Below the pieces are notes generated by a model. The model worked only from the letters and a program-made list of their open reading frames with translations, was not told the origin of the DNA and made no database searches. Shown piece after piece: positions 63,612 through 64,000 of a stretch of DNA of 64,000 nucleotides. This DNA is from Pontibacter sp. HSC-36F09 (GTDB lineage Bacteria; Bacteroidota; Bacteroidia; Cytophagales; Hymenobacteraceae). Position 1 is the first letter of the stretch; each line of letters opens with the position of its first letter. A program made the translations under genes and the position numbers. The stretch spans positions 186,001 to 250,000 of the forward strand of contig NZ_JALKAA010000001.1 of the NCBI RefSeq assembly GCF_024171605.1, written 5' to 3'.

Positions 63612-64000
63612 TTACTTCTTTACAAACGGTGGCTTCACGATCTGGCCTTTCATGTCTTTGTTGCGCACGCGTACAAATACTTCAGTGCCCGGCTTGCTAT
63701 ACTCGGTCTGCACGTAGCCCATACCGATGCCTTTGCCCAACGATGGTGACATGGTGCCTGAAGTAACCTCGCCTATCTTTTCGCCTTCAGCATTTACAAT
63801 TTCATAGTGCGCTCTAGGTATAGCTTTCTCCAGCATTTCGAAACCAACCAGCTTGCGCTGCACACCGGCTGCTTTCTGCTCTTTAAGGTTTTCAGAGTTG
63901 GTGAACTCCTTGTCAAACTTGGTGATCCAGCCCAGACCGGCCTCCAGTGGAGAAGTTGTGTCGCTGATGTCGTTGCCGTAGAGGCAGAAGCCCATCTCGA
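63612..64000 (-). CDS. gcvT: Aminomethyltransferase (glycine cleavage T-protein), 5' part outside window
   Basis: The last ~129 residues of GcvT, the tetrahydrofolate-dependent component of the glycine cleavage system. [26 protein letters not shown] (usual [11 protein letters not shown]), [38 protein letters not shown] and [18 protein letters not shown] are the C-terminal landmarks. The gene continues past 64000 on the minus strand. Confidence 0.95.
   Translation of the reverse strand, partial: EMGFCLYGNDISDTTSPLEAGLGWITKFDKEFTNSENLKEQKAAGVQRKLVGFEMLEKAIPRAHYEIVNAEGEKIGEVTSGTMSPSLGKGIGMGYVQTEYSKPGTEVFVRVRNKDMKGQIVKPPFVKK

Overview
The window is 64 kb of bacterial chromosome from a Bacteroidota member, most likely order Cytophagales and probably close to Hymenobacteraceae/Pontibacter (inference). 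The signs are: the TAnnTTTG type of -7 promoter element upstream of many genes; few Shine-Dalgarno sites; a PorT-like protein of the type IX secretion system (T9SS) encoded beside ubiE; DUF4349, DUF5606 and OmpA/TPR/PD40 proteins; and intergenic repeats of a kind often seen in this phylum. I see no rRNA, tRNA, CRISPR array, prophage or intact insertion sequence. Most of the region reads as core chromosome with small accessory patches.

Layout. 1-2.4 kb: an edge-truncated class III nucleotide cyclase diverges from an HD-domain/Pycsar-effector-type membrane protein. 2.4-8.5 kb: metG, small secreted or charged proteins, msrB and typA. 8.6-14.7 kb: a DUF4349 lipoprotein, an OmpA-family protein, and two tandem lipoproteins with a kinase-like core, the second frameshifted. 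14.7-19.4 kb, minus strand: a small disordered protein, the ubiE-porT-SDR cluster, and a PorE-like TPR/PD40/OmpA protein. 19.9-24.3 kb: engB, a TonB-C protein, a DUF5606 protein, fbp and lysC. 24.6-29.1 kb: an enoyl-CoA hydratase, a perR-peroxiredoxin operon with a clear operator, a DsbA-like/HxlR divergent pair, crcB and a PhnB-like protein. 29.2-32.8 kb: HAD phosphatase, methyltransferase, acetyltransferase, and an A+T-rich patch with a HEPN-like protein and an unknown membrane protein. 32.9-39.4 kb: waaA-rsgA, SDR, fasciclin lipoprotein, cyclophilin and a dicarboxylate/amino-acid symporter. 39.5-43.2 kb: the 5-oxoprolinase operon pxpBCA with an NRAMP-related transporter. 43.2-49.4 kb: A+T-rich secreted unknowns, a gene remnant, a MoxR-like AAA+/VWA pair and an acyl-ACP desaturase. 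49.6-52.2 kb: a three-gene amino-sugar/glycosyltransferase cluster. 52.4-64 kb: yigZ, corA, a DUF416-like protein, a large anchored propeller protein, a universal stress protein, an ATP-grasp enzyme, dtd, a MazG-like protein, comB and the 3' part of gcvT.

Two sequence-level signals are not explained by the genes. First, a short motif, AGGTATAG/CTATACCT (extended form CAGGTATAGC/GCTATACCTG), is scattered on both strands inside and between genes. I found 30 exact copies of the decamer by eye, against about 0.1 expected. It is nearly absent from the A+T-rich, probably acquired genes. Second, three diverged copies (35.3, 47.9 and 53.1 kb) of a roughly 430-bp intergenic element carry an invariant sequence that can form two mutually exclusive hairpins. 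A separate 20-bp perfect palindrome is also present three times. These, and the cyclase/HD-PycTM pair at the left edge, are the best candidates for something undescribed.
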